From assembly GCF_013373865.1 (NCBI RefSeq), contig NC_050470.1, positions 868,001-932,000 of the forward strand: 64,000 nt of DNA, in the 5' to 3' direction. The position numbers were made by a program, and so were the translations under genes. Below are positions 26,558-38,852 of the stretch, piece by piece. Within the stretch, counting starts at the first letter, position 1; every line of letters begins with the position of its first letter. Under the pieces are notes generated by a model. That model searched no databases, was not told where the DNA came from, and worked only from the letters and a program-made list of their open reading frames with translations. Source of the stretch: Monomorium pharaonis. Its lineage: Eukaryota > Arthropoda > Insecta > Hymenoptera > Formicidae.

Positions 26558-28287
26558 CGCGCGCGCGCGCGCGCGTATTTGTCATATATAAAAAACGTAT
26601 CTATATATCCATGTGTTTATTTGGAATTATATTCCATATCTTTTAGGTATCTTATTTTACCTACTATAATGGTATAAAGCTTTTCAGTTATGTTTTACCT
26701 CTAAATTTCTTGACACACATGAAAAGGAATCAAAGTCTCAGTTTTCAAGCACGAGTCGAACAAAAATTAATTTTGTATGATGGTTTTGTCTATCGTTTGC
26801 CATATTTCTCTCAATCTCCAGTTAATACCAGTAGATTTGTTGCATAGCATATAACATTTTATTTCTCCATGCATCTCTGTTTATTCTCTCTCTCTTTCTT
26901 TTTCTCTCTCTCTCTCTCTCTCTCTCACTCACTCTCGGTGTATACCCGCGCCTGCCTGTGCCTGCCTGGATTATATAAAACACCATGCAACTTGTAACTA
27001 ACAAGACCGGCCGGCTTTTATTTAAATCGCAGCGATCCTTGAGCGTACCGAGCGCAAAAGACGACAAGTTGGCGGACAACGCAGAGCAACAGGTACTTGC
27101 CATTTCAACAACAAAGCTTGTATTTTTTTTCTTTTTTTCGAATCGAGACGCGATTATGTTTAATTATTCACGCGTTTGGAAATACGAAACGTATCATCCC
27201 ACGACTATAATATTTAATTTTTTAATCTTTTGTAAGCCAACATTGAGAAAATTAACATGTTTGTATCTTTACGCTGAATACAGAGAGATCGTAGTACGAG
27301 AGTGAGCCTAAGTAACGAAAACAACGTCTTACTCGACCCGGAAGTGTTAACGGACTTTTCAACACAGACTTTGGTGCTAACCATGCTAGCCACATTGGTG
27401 AAGTATTCCACCAATGAAAATGAAACGCGGATTCTTTATGAGTATCTGGCGGAAGCGACTATAGTTTTTCCAAAAGTTTTTCCAGTTGTGTAAGTTTCCT
27501 TACGCTATCCCTAAATCTGAGATATCTAAGACTAATCTGTTTTCAATGTTGCAACTTGCCGACTTCCGAATATCCTTGCAGACACAATTTGCTTGACGCG
27601 AAGATCAATAGCGTATTGTCTTCCTGTCATGACCAAGCGATACTGAATGCGGTTCAAACAATCATACAGAACATGATAGCCTGCGAAGACACAAATCAAC
27701 AACATCATTTGCAACACTATTTGCAAAGCTGCGGATTTCGCGGTCTTTGGAGGTTCGCGGGGCCTTACACAAACGTAAGTTCTAGAATTTAATATTTGAA
27801 CCTTTCTTTAATCTTGATTCTAAGAACCATTGCTGGATTTAAGAAGCTAATTTTATTTATCCTTAATGCAATTAACAATATGTTTCCAGTCTAACTGTAC
27901 GCCCGAGAGTGCCGAATTATTTGTGAATTGTCTGAAGGCAATGGTAGAAATGTGTTTGACGATGCAAGATAGTAAAGAGATTGTTAGCCGAAAGAGTAAA
28001 CGAACCGGTAATTGTCAATCAGATTTTGCGTCGAAAACGAGACCACCTGTTGGAATTGTTCAAGAACAATCTCGTACATCAACGGAGATTGGTGTTTCTT
28101 CTGTTCATGTGGAGTAAGACTCATTTTACTCGCAGAATATTTGCCTGCTTAAATGTAACTATGTAAACTATGCATGTATATGCAAATTGAATGTTTCAGT
28201 CGTATGGATGGTAAACGAGTCGATTCTGTTGATGTGAGTCAAACTGAGAACACAGGTGGCGGTAATGATAGCGGGTCACAACCCTAG
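14249..28287 (+). CDS. Nf1: Neurofibromin (Ras GTPase-activating protein), complete, 24 coding exons
   Basis: Neurofibromin speeds GTP hydrolysis by Ras and so lowers Ras/MAPK signalling. Exons join in phase: 14249-14308, 16502-16823, 16951-17169, 17257-17953, 18046-18289, 18500-18877, 18961-19147, 19313-19372, 19494-19567, 19851-20725, 20810-21132, 21283-21844, 21911-22459, 22561-22764, 22846-24943, 25024-25164, 25269-25527, 25608-25729, 25904-26002, 27006-27092, 27284-27489, 27582-27774, 27890-28113 and 28200-28287 (TAG), about 2,756 codons. The start MGTQKPGEWANLVLARFEDQ matches the family amino terminus. The GAP domain holds the arginine finger (TLFRGN; Arg codon 21612-21614, about residue 1257) and RFINPAIVSPQ. 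The Sec14-PH module follows (FYQAGTSK, NCNNWVREYTKYH), then a long HEAT-like region and a low-complexity tail. Length is close to the known fly and human proteins. Exon 4 ends at a GC donor. The acceptors of exons 8 and 20 are the least certain; exon 20 might instead start after the CAG at about 27030. Confidence 0.95.
14309..16501 (+). other. Nf1 intron 1, no other gene recognised
   Basis: The 2.2-kb intron begins CpG-rich, then turns AT-rich, with another CpG-rich patch near 15430-16330. Open frames inside lack motifs. The first intron being the longest, with GC-rich patches, would suit regulatory elements, but no specific site can be named. Confidence 0.5.
19684..19824. repeat. Foldback hairpin with CA/CG core next to a TA microsatellite (Nf1 intron 9)
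   Basis: Arms 19684-19711 and about 19732-19758 are near-perfect reverse complements (AAGTTTTTTAAAC outermost). They surround a run of CA and then CG dinucleotides. A TA microsatellite follows at about 19783-19824, ending only 26 bases before exon 10. Both sit inside the intron 19568-19850. Confidence 0.8.
25738..25836. repeat. TA-rich repeat in Nf1 intron 18
   Basis: Repeated TGTATATATTTTATA blocks lead into a pure TA microsatellite at about 25803-25836, between the exons ending at 25729 and starting at 25904. No coding role. Confidence 0.85.
26493..26575. repeat. GT microsatellite running into a GC dinucleotide tract (Nf1 intron 19)
   Basis: About 60 bp of pure GT is followed by about 20 bp of alternating GC, within the intron 26003-27005. 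Such alternating purine-pyrimidine DNA is prone to length change. A CT microsatellite follows at about 26886-26926. Confidence 0.9.
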
Positions 28288-31200
28288 CAATTAATTTGTG
28301 GTACTGACAGGCAGTGTGATAAAGATGTGCATAAAAAACAAAATAATCGAAAGTTGCAACGGCAGACGAGGTGTGTGAATTCTAAATAATCACAATTGTA
28401 AATATAGGTAAGATATCACGATCCAATTAGTAAGTACTGTTTTTTTAATTCAGTTACATTATGAAAAAAGATTTACTGCTAATATTTTACCTTGTAGAAC
28501 GTCGCACATTTTTATCCCGTGTTGTTGCTGCAACCTGGCCAGTCAGTTTAGTACAATGCCGTCCGCATCACGATAATGAAAATCTATAGAAGAAGAAGTC
28601 AACGAAAGCTATGTTTACCGAAGAACATTACTTTATTTCTATTAGCGATACGTGCCGACAATTTTGCATTCTTTTTAAGCTTGTGATTATTTTATTAATC
28701 AATCGTACAAAACTTGCTGCCTCAATGTAACAGTTTTGCTAGAAAGATTTAAGTGAATATGATCAGTATATATATTGTAAATATTTTTACAACAAACTTA
28801 AACTTATGTTGTGAACATACATTCTCCTCGCTGTATATTGTAAAATCAGACTTCAGCGAATTACATTTCGTCATAATTTAGCTCTCGTGGATAGAAATTG
28901 ACTTACGATATACGGAGTCAATTTTGACATAGAAAAGAAATTTGAATTTGATTAACAACGAGTATTGTATATGTTCGATAATTTCCTTGTGATTACATAA
29001 TTTATTGACTGATTCTACCGTGGTTGCAATACAATACATATACAGAACCTCAGTGGTCCATAGAGAACCAACTACATACACGCAAAAGAGTAGATAAATA
29101 TAAAAATTTATCAAGTATTATTCGCAATTTTTCGTTTTATAGAAATATGTATTAACGCTTCTTAAATACCGCAGGAGAATAAATCTTCGATATTTTTAAG
29201 TAATTAATTGTAAAATATTACTATAAATAACTTCTACTTATAAAAAAATCTCCGTTGGTCCTCTAAGGTCCTAGAAGTGCAGTTGGACTAGACATAACTT
29301 TCTACGCAGGGGGACCGCTTGTTCCTCGTATGCCGTTGCAAATAGATCTCAACATTGTAAAGATAATCTGGACCAGTGGCGCCTGTGTCGTTTCAAGGCG
29401 TTCGAAGCCGCAGGACGAATAATTTTTAGATTTATCAAGAGAAACACCAATGTACAAGTGTACATGTCTACTACTTATTAAAGTATAAAGCGAGACCAAG
29501 CGATATCTTCTCCGTACTGTAACGTAAGCCAGAATATTTTAGTAATAAGGAGGAAGAAATGAAAGAATATAGCGAATGTAAATCGATCTCGCACTTGTGC
29601 AACAATGAGTACCAAGTGCCAGAGATCGCGTTAATATAGTATTTTAACGTACGCGTATCGCGAATACTCGCCCATTCTATTTTTAAAAAAATCTCATTTA
29701 TTTATATTATATAAACTTTTTTGACGCCATAGTAAGTGTGACATATATAGCTAATGAAATGAGATTAAGAAAGGTAGAAAATGATATTTTTGTGCGGTTA
29801 TGCGGAATGAATAGCAACTTCTCAACGGCACTAGAGTGATTGTGAGTGTTTGAAAGATGTGTTTGTACATAGTGCGTTATATAATGTTTATACAATCGTG
29901 ACGACTTTGTAAGTTGATTTTGTTCGTCTGTATTTTTAGAAAAGTTTTTAGAGATGCACAACGCGTCATAGAAAATTGATGAAATTTCCTAATTAATCTG
30001 TTGATTTTTATATACATAGAACTTTTTCTGAGCTTGTACTTAATATGAATGAATTTACGTTCAAGTCATTAATTATTATTACATAAGCTTTGATGAAGCT
30101 AAGAATAATTTTATTAAACATTTATGTGCGCTAGTCATATTTTAAAATATCAGAGAAAGCTCGAAATAACTTTTTTATAATATTTTTTTTATATGTATGG
30201 CCTGTTTTTTTCAGATGAACTTGTATAGTTCATTCATTCCTTTTTTTCCATATTGGAGAATAAAAGAGGTAAAGGTGCAAAAAAATTCATCTGAAGAGAA
30301 TAGACCTATAGATTTTATTCCTATTGAATTTTTTTATAAACTTTGTCAGATTCGTAAACACCATGACATATTTAGGCTGATTAATGATTTATTCATTGCA
30401 TACTGATTCGGTCATAAAGAGCTGATTTTATTCATGCAGTTTCAAATTTATCGTCTGTAACTGCATCTGTGTTACCTGACCTTGTTGTTTTTTTACCAAA
30501 GGTGCATCATCCCTAAGTTAGGCGAGGCAATTAATTTGTTAACAATTAAATACGTATTAATTAAGAGATATCGTAATTGGTTTACATGCATCCTGTATAA
30601 CAAACTTGTTTATTTCAGTTTGGTATTTTTCTTTTGGACTTCGTGTTTTCACGATATTCCTAGAGCGTGTTACTATGATGAATTTGTAAATAGTAAAATT
30701 TTAGTGTGTAAAGATTGATGAACAACGAGCTGTACGTCGGACTAGCAAGCGTTCGTTTATACATAAAAAAATCTACACGCACATTTTTCTAGCCTTCACA
30801 TAGAGCAGTTTACAATTAGTTAAAAAAAATTGTAGGAGATTGTCAATTTTTTAATCGTGTGTAAATTTCGTATTGAATATTTTTTCACTATAACTTGGAT
30901 TTAATGCCGAATTAATTTTATTTTGAGCAGTTTTATTGGTACTACACTTGAATGCATATTTTAACATGTAGTCGAATATATGGTTGACTTACCATACTGT
31001 TATATACTTTTGTACAGGAGTTATGTGACACTATCGGATAGAGTACACGCGCGTCCGACAGTATTGTATGCATTGTGTGCGAGCCAAGAGTGCGTATATG
31101 AGCGCGTAAAACGTAATGATATTTATTTAGCGAACGTGATACGCGCACCAGATAGTTAAATGTACGAGTTAAATAGCTCTGTGAACCTTCGATTCTCACG

Positions 31201-32301
31201 GTTGTCATTAAGCGTATTATTTTTCTCTCAATTGAATCTCTTCACGACGTGATTATATTGGGCCTTTCTACAAATGCAATGAAATAATTTTTTGTGTAAA
31301 TATGTCCACAAGATTAAAATGCTGTTTGTTAAACTATTAATGCGTGTTATTGATTTAGACTCGAATGCTCAACGTAAAATTTATTTGTGTTTTTGACATG
31401 TTTTAATAGAAATTTTTATATATACTTTTACAACCCTATCCATTCTAGCTAAAGTGTATAATAATTATATCAGTCATTTGTTATAGCGACATAGTAAAAC
31501 ATTTGTCATTTTTTAATTGTTTGCAAAAAAATAGTCTAATATGAATTCAACCTGTCCTTATAGTAAAATAATAGTACATAGTATTACTTAAAATTTTTTT
31601 AACCTAATTTATCTCTATTGTTAAATATAAAATTACTTTCTTTCAGAACTGAAAAAATAAAGATTAATACTTGAATTTTTTCGAATTTTGATGACTAATA
31701 ATATTTTTATCGATGCAAATTAATTTTAACCTTTAATTTGTTATCTTTTTCTAATTTAAAAAATCATAAATAGGTAAAAAATAGATTAAGCCGAAATTAA
31801 AATTAATTTACACTGACAGAAATGTACATAAGTGGTAATTATAATTAAAATTACAATAATTACTATTAATTTACTATTTATCTTATTGAATTTACTTTAT
31901 AATAGATAGAAATTCCACTTTTACAAGATCACGACTTTAAAGTTCAGATTCTTTGAATTTCTTAAGATTCTTTAATATCTTGTAACACGTCTTTTTACAA
32001 TTAGAAATAGAATATGTTCGTTAAATGACAAAATCGGCGATTTAAACTGAGGATGTGGAGTGGAACGCATCATTCAAGGAGTAGATCCACGATTGGCTCA
32101 AATAGATCGCAATGCGCATGTCGAACATGTGTTCTTCCGTTTCGCGCCTAAAATTGTTGGCGTACGAAGAACAACGAATACAGTAGAATTGGTCTGCTTT
32201 CGACTGCTATGGATCTCTGTACGTCGTTTGAGAAGCTTTCTGCGGGAAACGGTAATCGTTCCCCCCTAAAAAAGTCGAGCAAGGAAGCCGTGCGAGGAAA
32301 G
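28288..32301. other. Nf1 3' region and intergenic spacer
   Basis: AT-rich sequence from the Nf1 stop codon to the reductase start, without a convincing coding frame. It presumably begins with the Nf1 3' untranslated region. A candidate AATAAA lies at 29178-29183 and further A/T-rich hexamers occur to about 31.67 kb, so the end of the transcript cannot be fixed. The 32.04-32.30 kb part turns CpG-richer and is the likely reductase promoter and leader. Confidence 0.5.
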
Positions 32302-35300
32302 ATGCACGTTATCAAGCGCAGTGAGTTGCGGTTAACCATTCCTTCTCATTCTATTATGGATATGTAGGGCCGGTTTCACAATCTTCAGTTACCTTAACCG
32401 ACCGATTATTGCATTGGAATTGACCAATAATCGTATTTGTCGTTAAGCGAAATTAACAATTGCGATTGGTCAATTCCAATAGAATAACCGGCTGATTAAT
32501 TTAACCGGAGTTTGTGAAACCGGCCCATAACTGTTTACATTCTCCGCCAATATCTTTTTGTGTATAATATTGATATGTATTATTGAATTGCAATATTAGA
32601 AGACTTCAATGAATCACAAAATATTTCTTTACAAAGTGCAAATAAAACTTACTATTAATTCATTGTTATATCATTATGTTATAATAATTATAAACATTAT
32701 ATATTAATGTAATTGTTAAAGATGTGATTAATTAAAATTAAATTTTGCTATTTTTGTTAGATGGGCGCAAAGAGGATGTTCATTTTGATAAAATTACTTC
32801 AAGGATTGCCAAACAATGTTATAACTTAGATATGAATTATGTAGATCCAGTAAGTTTGTTTTATTCTTCTTACATATATAGTAATAAGATCATATAAAAT
32901 ATAAAATAAATAATATATGTATAATATCTTTAAGATAAGGATTTTGTATATTAGGTTTATATTTTTAATGAATATAAATTAATATACACAAATAAAAATT
33001 TAATAATATTGTATTTTTGTATAATATTAAAATTTATTTATAGTCTGCTGTAGCGATTCAAGTGATACGTGGTTTATATTCGGGAGTAACTACAGTTGTT
33101 CTTGATAATCTTGCGGCTGAAACTGCAGCTACTATGGCAACTAATCACCCTGATTATGCTATATTAGCTGCAAGAATTGATGTGTCTAACCTACACAAGG
33201 AAACCAAGAAGACCTTCAGTGGTACAGTGTCTTGCTTCTATTCATTTAAGTCAATTTTTGTGTTTTGATTTCTTAATAGATTATTTATGTTTAATTAATA
33301 TTTTATTTGGAATTAGAATTTAATGTTTACTTCTGGTATTTTACAGAGGTTATGCATGACTTGTATTATGCCAAAAATTCTGTTACAAATGAACATACTC
33401 CTATAATCAACGAACATTATTATAACATCATTAAGAATAATGCGGAGAGACTGGATTCTGCTATAATATATGATCGAGACTTCAATTATAATTATATTGG
33501 TTTTAAAACACTCGAGAGAAGCTATCTGCTGAAAATTAATGGCAAAATAGTTGAGAGGCCTCAACATATGTTGATGAGAGTGGCTGTTGGTATTCACGAA
33601 AATGACATTGACAAAGCTATAGAGACGTACAATTATTTGTCTGAACGATATTTTACGCATGCTTCACCAACACTATTTAACGCCTGTACCAACAATCAGC
33701 AGATGTCCAGGTAATTTCAAGAGTTTAATTAGCCTAATAACATTGTTTACTGTTTTAATAAGATTTTCTTTTTTTGCAGTTGTTTTCTCCTAACTCTTGA
33801 AGACGATAGTATAAAGGGTATTTACAGCACGCTAAAAAAATGCTCACTCATTAGCAAGTACGCTGGTGGCATAGGACTCAATGTACATTGCATTCGTGCC
33901 AAAAGTGCGGAAGATACGAATACAACTAACGGATTGGTTTCTGTTTTAAAGTTGTATAATGAAATAGCTGTTTATGTTGATCAAGGAGGAAACAAAAGAC
34001 CAGGAGCGTTTGCTATTTATTTAGAGCCATGGCATGCTGATATTTTTGATTTTTTAGAGCTTAAGAGGAACATTGGTAATTTCGTTTAATTTTTTTACCC
34101 CTCCCCCCTTTTTTTAAATTAATGTACTAATGTATTATATGCTTTTCAATAGGCGATGGAAATATGCGAGCCAGAGACTTATTTTATGGTCTGTGGATAC
34201 CGGATCTTTTCATGGAACGTGTGTACAACGATGAGATGTGGAGCTTAATGTGTCCATATGAATCTCCTGGTTTGGCTGACGTTTGGGGTGACGAATTTAA
34301 AGAATTGTATATTAGGTATATATTAGTAGCTATTTTTCATCTATTAATAATTTAGCCACATTATAACTTGTATTGGTTATGCATTAATTTATGCAACTTA
34401 TGTTTTCGTTAATTCGTATGGAATATTTCTAGATACGAGAAGGAAGGTCGTTATAAGAAGAAAGTGGCCGCCAGGATTGTATGGATCGCCATTCTCAGAT
34501 CCCAAGTAGAGACTGGAACACCTTATATGCTTTATAAAGATCAATGTAATCGAAAATCGAATCACCAGCATATAGGCACTATCAAATGTAGCAATCTGTG
34601 TACTGAAATTGTTGAATATTCTGGTCCTGGAGAAGTTGCTGTGTGCAATTTAGCATCTATTGCTGTCAACATGTTTGTTAATACAGATACCAAGACTTTT
34701 GATTTTGATAAACTTAAAACAGTCGCAAAAATTGTCACCCGCAATCTAGATAAAGTCATTGACGTTAATTTTTATCCTATCCCAGAGACGAAAACATCTA
34801 ATCAAAGACACAGACCTATTGGTAAGTTTCATGTAACATTTAGCCAGAATTTTTTTATATAATTTTTTGTCATCCATTCTTTATAATATAATTATATAAA
34901 TAAACTGATAAAACTGAAAATACGTGTTTAGGTATCGGAATACAAGGTCTAGCTGATGCGTTTCTATTAATGCGATATCCTTTCGAGAGCAAAGAAGCAA
35001 AGGAGCTCAACATAAAAATCTTTGAGACGCTCTATTATGGTGCCTTAGAATCTAGTTGTGAATTAGCTGCGGAAAAAGGTACTTACGAAACATATCAAGG
35101 TAGTCCGGTCAGCAAAGGCGTAAGTATTTAATATTTTAATCATTGCAGGGACATCCTCTTTACACATTTTAATTGTACAATAATCTCGATTTTTTTTTCA
35201 GATCCTCCAATATGACATGTGGAACGTTAAACCAACAGATCTGTGGGATTGGGATGAATTGAAGAGGAAGATCGCGAAGCACGGAGTGAGGAATTCGCTT

Positions 35301-36251
35301 TTAATAGCACCTATGCCAACGGCCTCGACGGCACAGATTTTAGGGAATAACGAATCCATTGAACCGTACACGAGCAATATCTACGTGAGGCGCGTATTAT
35401 CTGGAGAGTTTGTCATCGTCAATCCGCATCTGCTACGAGATTTGACTGCCAGAGGATTATGGGATGAAGATATGCAAAACGAGATACTCGCGAATTTTGG
35501 ATCTGTTCAAGTAAATGTCTTATCTCGTTAAATATTCTTGTCGTTCGGATTATTTCAGCGCAGTTCTAACGAAGTACATTCTGCAGAACATTGAACGTAT
35601 TCCCGACGATTTGAAAGTGCTTTACAAGACAGTATGGGAGATACCACAGAAAGTAATTCTCGAAATGGCAGCTGACCGAGGAGCTTTCATTGATCAATCG
35701 CAATCTCTAAATGTACACATAGGCGATCCAACAACTGAGAAACTCACGTCGATGCATTTCTTCGGTTGGAGAAAGGTAAGCGATGACTACAATTATTCTA
35801 TCCGTTTTGGAATTTTTTCAACTTTTATACCACTCTAAGAGTAGATGACAAATTGTTATAAATTATTTCAACATTTTGTCATTACACAAAGTAAAAAATC
35901 TAATAAGGTTGTACACATGAGCTATAAAAACTCTGTATAAAAATAAATTGTCGTTTACAGGGCCTAAAGACTGGCATGTACTATCTGAGAACAAAGCCAG
36001 CCGCAAATCCTATACAGTTTACTGTGGACCAGTCGAAATTACAAAGTCGTGATTCCATATCAAATGATTCCAACAACAGCATCTCTACTATTAGTAATAC
36101 ACCTATTGAGTCGCCTAACAAAGATGTCAACGATGACGATGATAATCCCGAAAACCGAAAACAATTAAGTCAGCAAGCGCGAAAAAACTTGGAAGCGATG
36201 CTCGTTTGCTCGCGTAAGAACGGGGACGCTTGCACGGCATGTAGCTCCTGA
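32302..36251 (+). CDS. RnrL: Ribonucleoside-diphosphate reductase large subunit, complete, 11 exons
   Basis: This is the catalytic (R1) subunit that reduces ribonucleoside diphosphates to deoxyribonucleotides, working with a small radical subunit in the cytosol. Exons in phase: 32302-32320, 32761-32849, 33044-33221, 33347-33710, 33780-34075, 34153-34315, 34433-34821, 34932-35119, 35202-35510, 35587-35775 and 35961-36251 (TGA), 824 codons. The ATP-cone start is MHVIKRNGRKEDVHFDKI. Catalytic residues are present: Cys218, then Asn424/Cys426/Glu428 in SNLCTEI, Cys441 in CNLAS, the tyrosine pair in GMYYLRT (about 735-736), and the carboxy-terminal CTAC redox pair (819/822). Asp226, Ser227 and Arg256 of the specificity site are also there. 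Compared with mammalian R1, three residues are missing between Arg256 and Asn424, in the specificity loop. VDQGGNKRPGAFAIYLEPWH is normal. The gene appears intact and functional but diverged. Confidence 0.95.
32367..32526. mobile_element. 160-bp foldback MITE in reductase intron 1
   Basis: The ends GGGCCGGTTTCACAA (32367-32381) and its perfect reverse complement (32512-32526) bound a sequence that pairs along most of its length, for example GATTGGTCAATTCCAAT against ATTGGAATTGACCAATAA. It lies inside the 440-bp intron between the first two reductase exons. No coding capacity. Target duplication is unclear. Confidence 0.8.
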
Positions 36252-36742
36252 AGGTTTATTACTTTTAACTTTTAACCTCTTGTATCGGAAATATATATAT
36301 ATAATACATCGTTTTTTTACCTTTGTAAATTATGTAAACAGAAACGTATTTTTTGGCGTGAATATTCTCAATTTAATTACATTGTTAAATTGATAAAATG
36401 ATTCGATAAATATATAATATTAAAGAGGAAAAAATAATAAAATTAAATAAAATTAAAACTAATAAGATTTTGTAAATCTGAATACCATTTGTTTTTCATA
36501 TGTACATTTTCTACGTCTAGTATATTAAGCTTTATCCTTTAAAATGAAATGCAGAAATTGAATACAAGAAATATATTTTTAAGTATATATGAAATGTTTT
36601 TATTGAATCAAAGAATTAAAGCAGTACCTTGAAAAAAGTAAAAAAAATTGTTTCTTAAATTTTTTATCTTAAACAAATTTCGGAACGTAATGATTTTTTC
36701 GTTAGGAAAACTGAAATTTAAATTATAAAAATATGTATTGAA
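36252..36742 (+). other. Reductase 3' untranslated/intergenic region with candidate poly(A) signals
   Basis: AT-rich sequence after the reductase stop. AATAAA-type hexamers occur at about 36435-36440 and 36445-36450, roughly 190 bases after the stop, and are the likely polyadenylation region. Nothing else is recognised before the large inverted repeat. Confidence 0.5.
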
Positions 36743-38525
36743 CTTTAAACAGAGAGGAACCTGAGAGCGGTCATCGCGTCGTTTTAAGGTGTTTTTATCC
36801 ATCAACGCCTCTATGTGCACAAAATGTGCACATTGAACTACGTAGAGTCAAATATCTATGAATCCCGTAGGTAATGTGCATGACTTTTTGGGTCTCTTCT
36901 ATGCTAGGTCCACGTTTATTTGGTTCTGTTTCATGCTATACCCGTAAATTTTACAATTATATGCATTCGTATTTTAAATCTGTTTTATGCAAATGTGCAT
37001 AATTGTGTTCTATAAATGTGCAATACCACATATACATGATATAAATTTAATTAATTAATTTGATAAAAATTCACTCACCGATTGCTGTCGCTGCTCCTGC
37101 TGCTGCTACTGCTATATTCCTTTTCCGGTTTTGATTCTGAAAATGTGATAAATATTATTCCTAAACTCAAACACAAAAGCAGGTTAAGAAATGTATCACT
37201 TGAAAAAATAGTATATTTTAATACCGAGTCGCTCCATGGATGCCGCTTTCTGCTGACAACATCCTGCTATTCTCGAACTGCACATTAATAACGATCGCCC
37301 GATACTTTATTCGGCACTCCCGATATTACAGATAATATATCACACACAAGTAAACCGTAAACCGCGCACGAGAATTTCACTTGGCGCGACCGTTACATTT
37401 GAAAAAATACATGAAAAGGACGGCTCGTCTGATTGGCGGCGAAAATCAACATGGCACGAAAGTAACGTGACGTCACGTAACTTCGTGGAAACGCAGGCCG
37501 AGGAAAGCGGTGAGAAAATTACGCGCCGAGATACAACGAAGACAAATTCGTTTCGAGAATTTCGTACGCTCGCACGACGACTAGTAGCACTTCACTTAAT
37601 TGGCACTCGCGATATTTTATCGAACGTATCCTCTTCACACTTTGCTCGAATGCGTACGCGAACACTTCACTCGAAATCAAAGGCAAACGCAATGCTGCGC
37701 TTTACACGTGAATACCTCTGGTTGTACGATCTCACATGCCTCGCGGTTCGTCTGTTAGCGCAACGGCATTCTCAATACAATACCGTACCTGCGCACAATG
37801 CAGCACAATGAATTCTTAACACGCGAGACACGCACGGAGTCGACAGAACGTCCGATGCGTCCGACCGGCGCTGGAGTGCGGAGCAACATGGCGGCGGCAG
37901 CGGCGTACGTGACTACTACTGGCAGACTCGGCGGTACTCGGCGCTAGTCGGCGCCACTCGCCGCGCCTCCGCCGCTGCCGCCATGTTGCTCCGTTGCTCC
38001 GTGCTCCCCAGTCACGTACGCCACTCCAGCGCCGGTCAGACGCTCTGTCGACTCCGTGCGTGTCTCGCGTGTTCAGAATTGAATTGTGCGGTGTTGTGCA
38101 GGTACGGTGTTGTGTTGAGAGTGCCGTCGCGACTCAGTATTCCGGAAAAGGAATGTAGCAGTAGCAGCAGCAGGAGCAGCGACAGCAATCGATCAGTGAA
38201 TTTTTATCAAATCAATTAATTGAATTTATATCATGTATTTGTCGTATTGCACATTTATAGAACGCGATTATGCACATTTGCATAAAACAGATTTAAAATA
38301 TGAATGCATATAATTGTAAAATTTACGGGTATAGCATGAAACAGAACCAAATAAACGTGGACCTAGCATAGAAGAGACCCAAAAAGTCATGCACATTACC
38401 TACGGAATTCATAGATATTTGACTTTACGTAGTTCAATGTACACATTCTGTGCACATAGAGGCGCTGATGGATGAAAACACCTAAAACGACGCGATGATC
38501 GCTCTCACATTCCTCTCTGCTTTAA
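36743..38525. mobile_element. 1.8-kb inverted-repeat (foldback) element between reductase and SERF genes
   Basis: The outer left arm (about 36743-37130) is a close reverse complement of about 38150-38525. The inner left arm (about 37760-37948) matches about 37955-38145 reversed. The centre is the palindromic GGCGCC at 37949-37954. The left arm carries about 620 bp (roughly 37131-37755) with no partner on the right. The inner arms are CpG-rich and each contains a GCCGCCATGTTG-like block. Arms differ at scattered positions, so the duplication is not brand new. No transposase is visible. It could be a foldback transposon or an inverted duplication of a promoter-like segment. Confidence 0.8.
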
Positions 38526-38852
38526 ATTTCTCTTATCAATATATCGATTCGAAGCAAATGAAACGACAACTGCCAAATCGAGATGGGAGCTCGAATCGAA
38601 TGTTACTAGATTGAAACACGTGGTATCCCTGCGGTCATTTGGGCGGCGAAGGGAGAGAGGAGGGCTACGGAGAGTACGGAGACGACGCAGAACCATATTT
38701 ATTTTGGTTTGGAAATTAGTCCGCAGGAGCGAAGTGCGTGCATGTGTGTGCGTGTGTGCGCGCGTATCGTCAGGCCGTGCGTTTCGCGCACCGATTCGGG
38801 TGATCGAATTTCAAAGTGCTTGCTTATCGGAGATCAAGAACTGAGAAAGAAA
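38526..38852 (+). promoter_or_regulatory. Promoter and 5' leader region of the SERF gene
   Basis: The 330 bases between the inverted repeat and the SERF start codon are CpG-rich and purine-rich, with a GT/GC tract near 38738-38765. Being compact and GC-rich, they are the likely core promoter and leader. No precise start site can be read. Confidence 0.35.

Noticed and set aside
27981..28166. Alternative frame over Nf1 exon 23
   Set aside because: It overlaps the frame that continues from exon 22 in phase and ends correctly via the donor at 28114, so it is a shadow frame.
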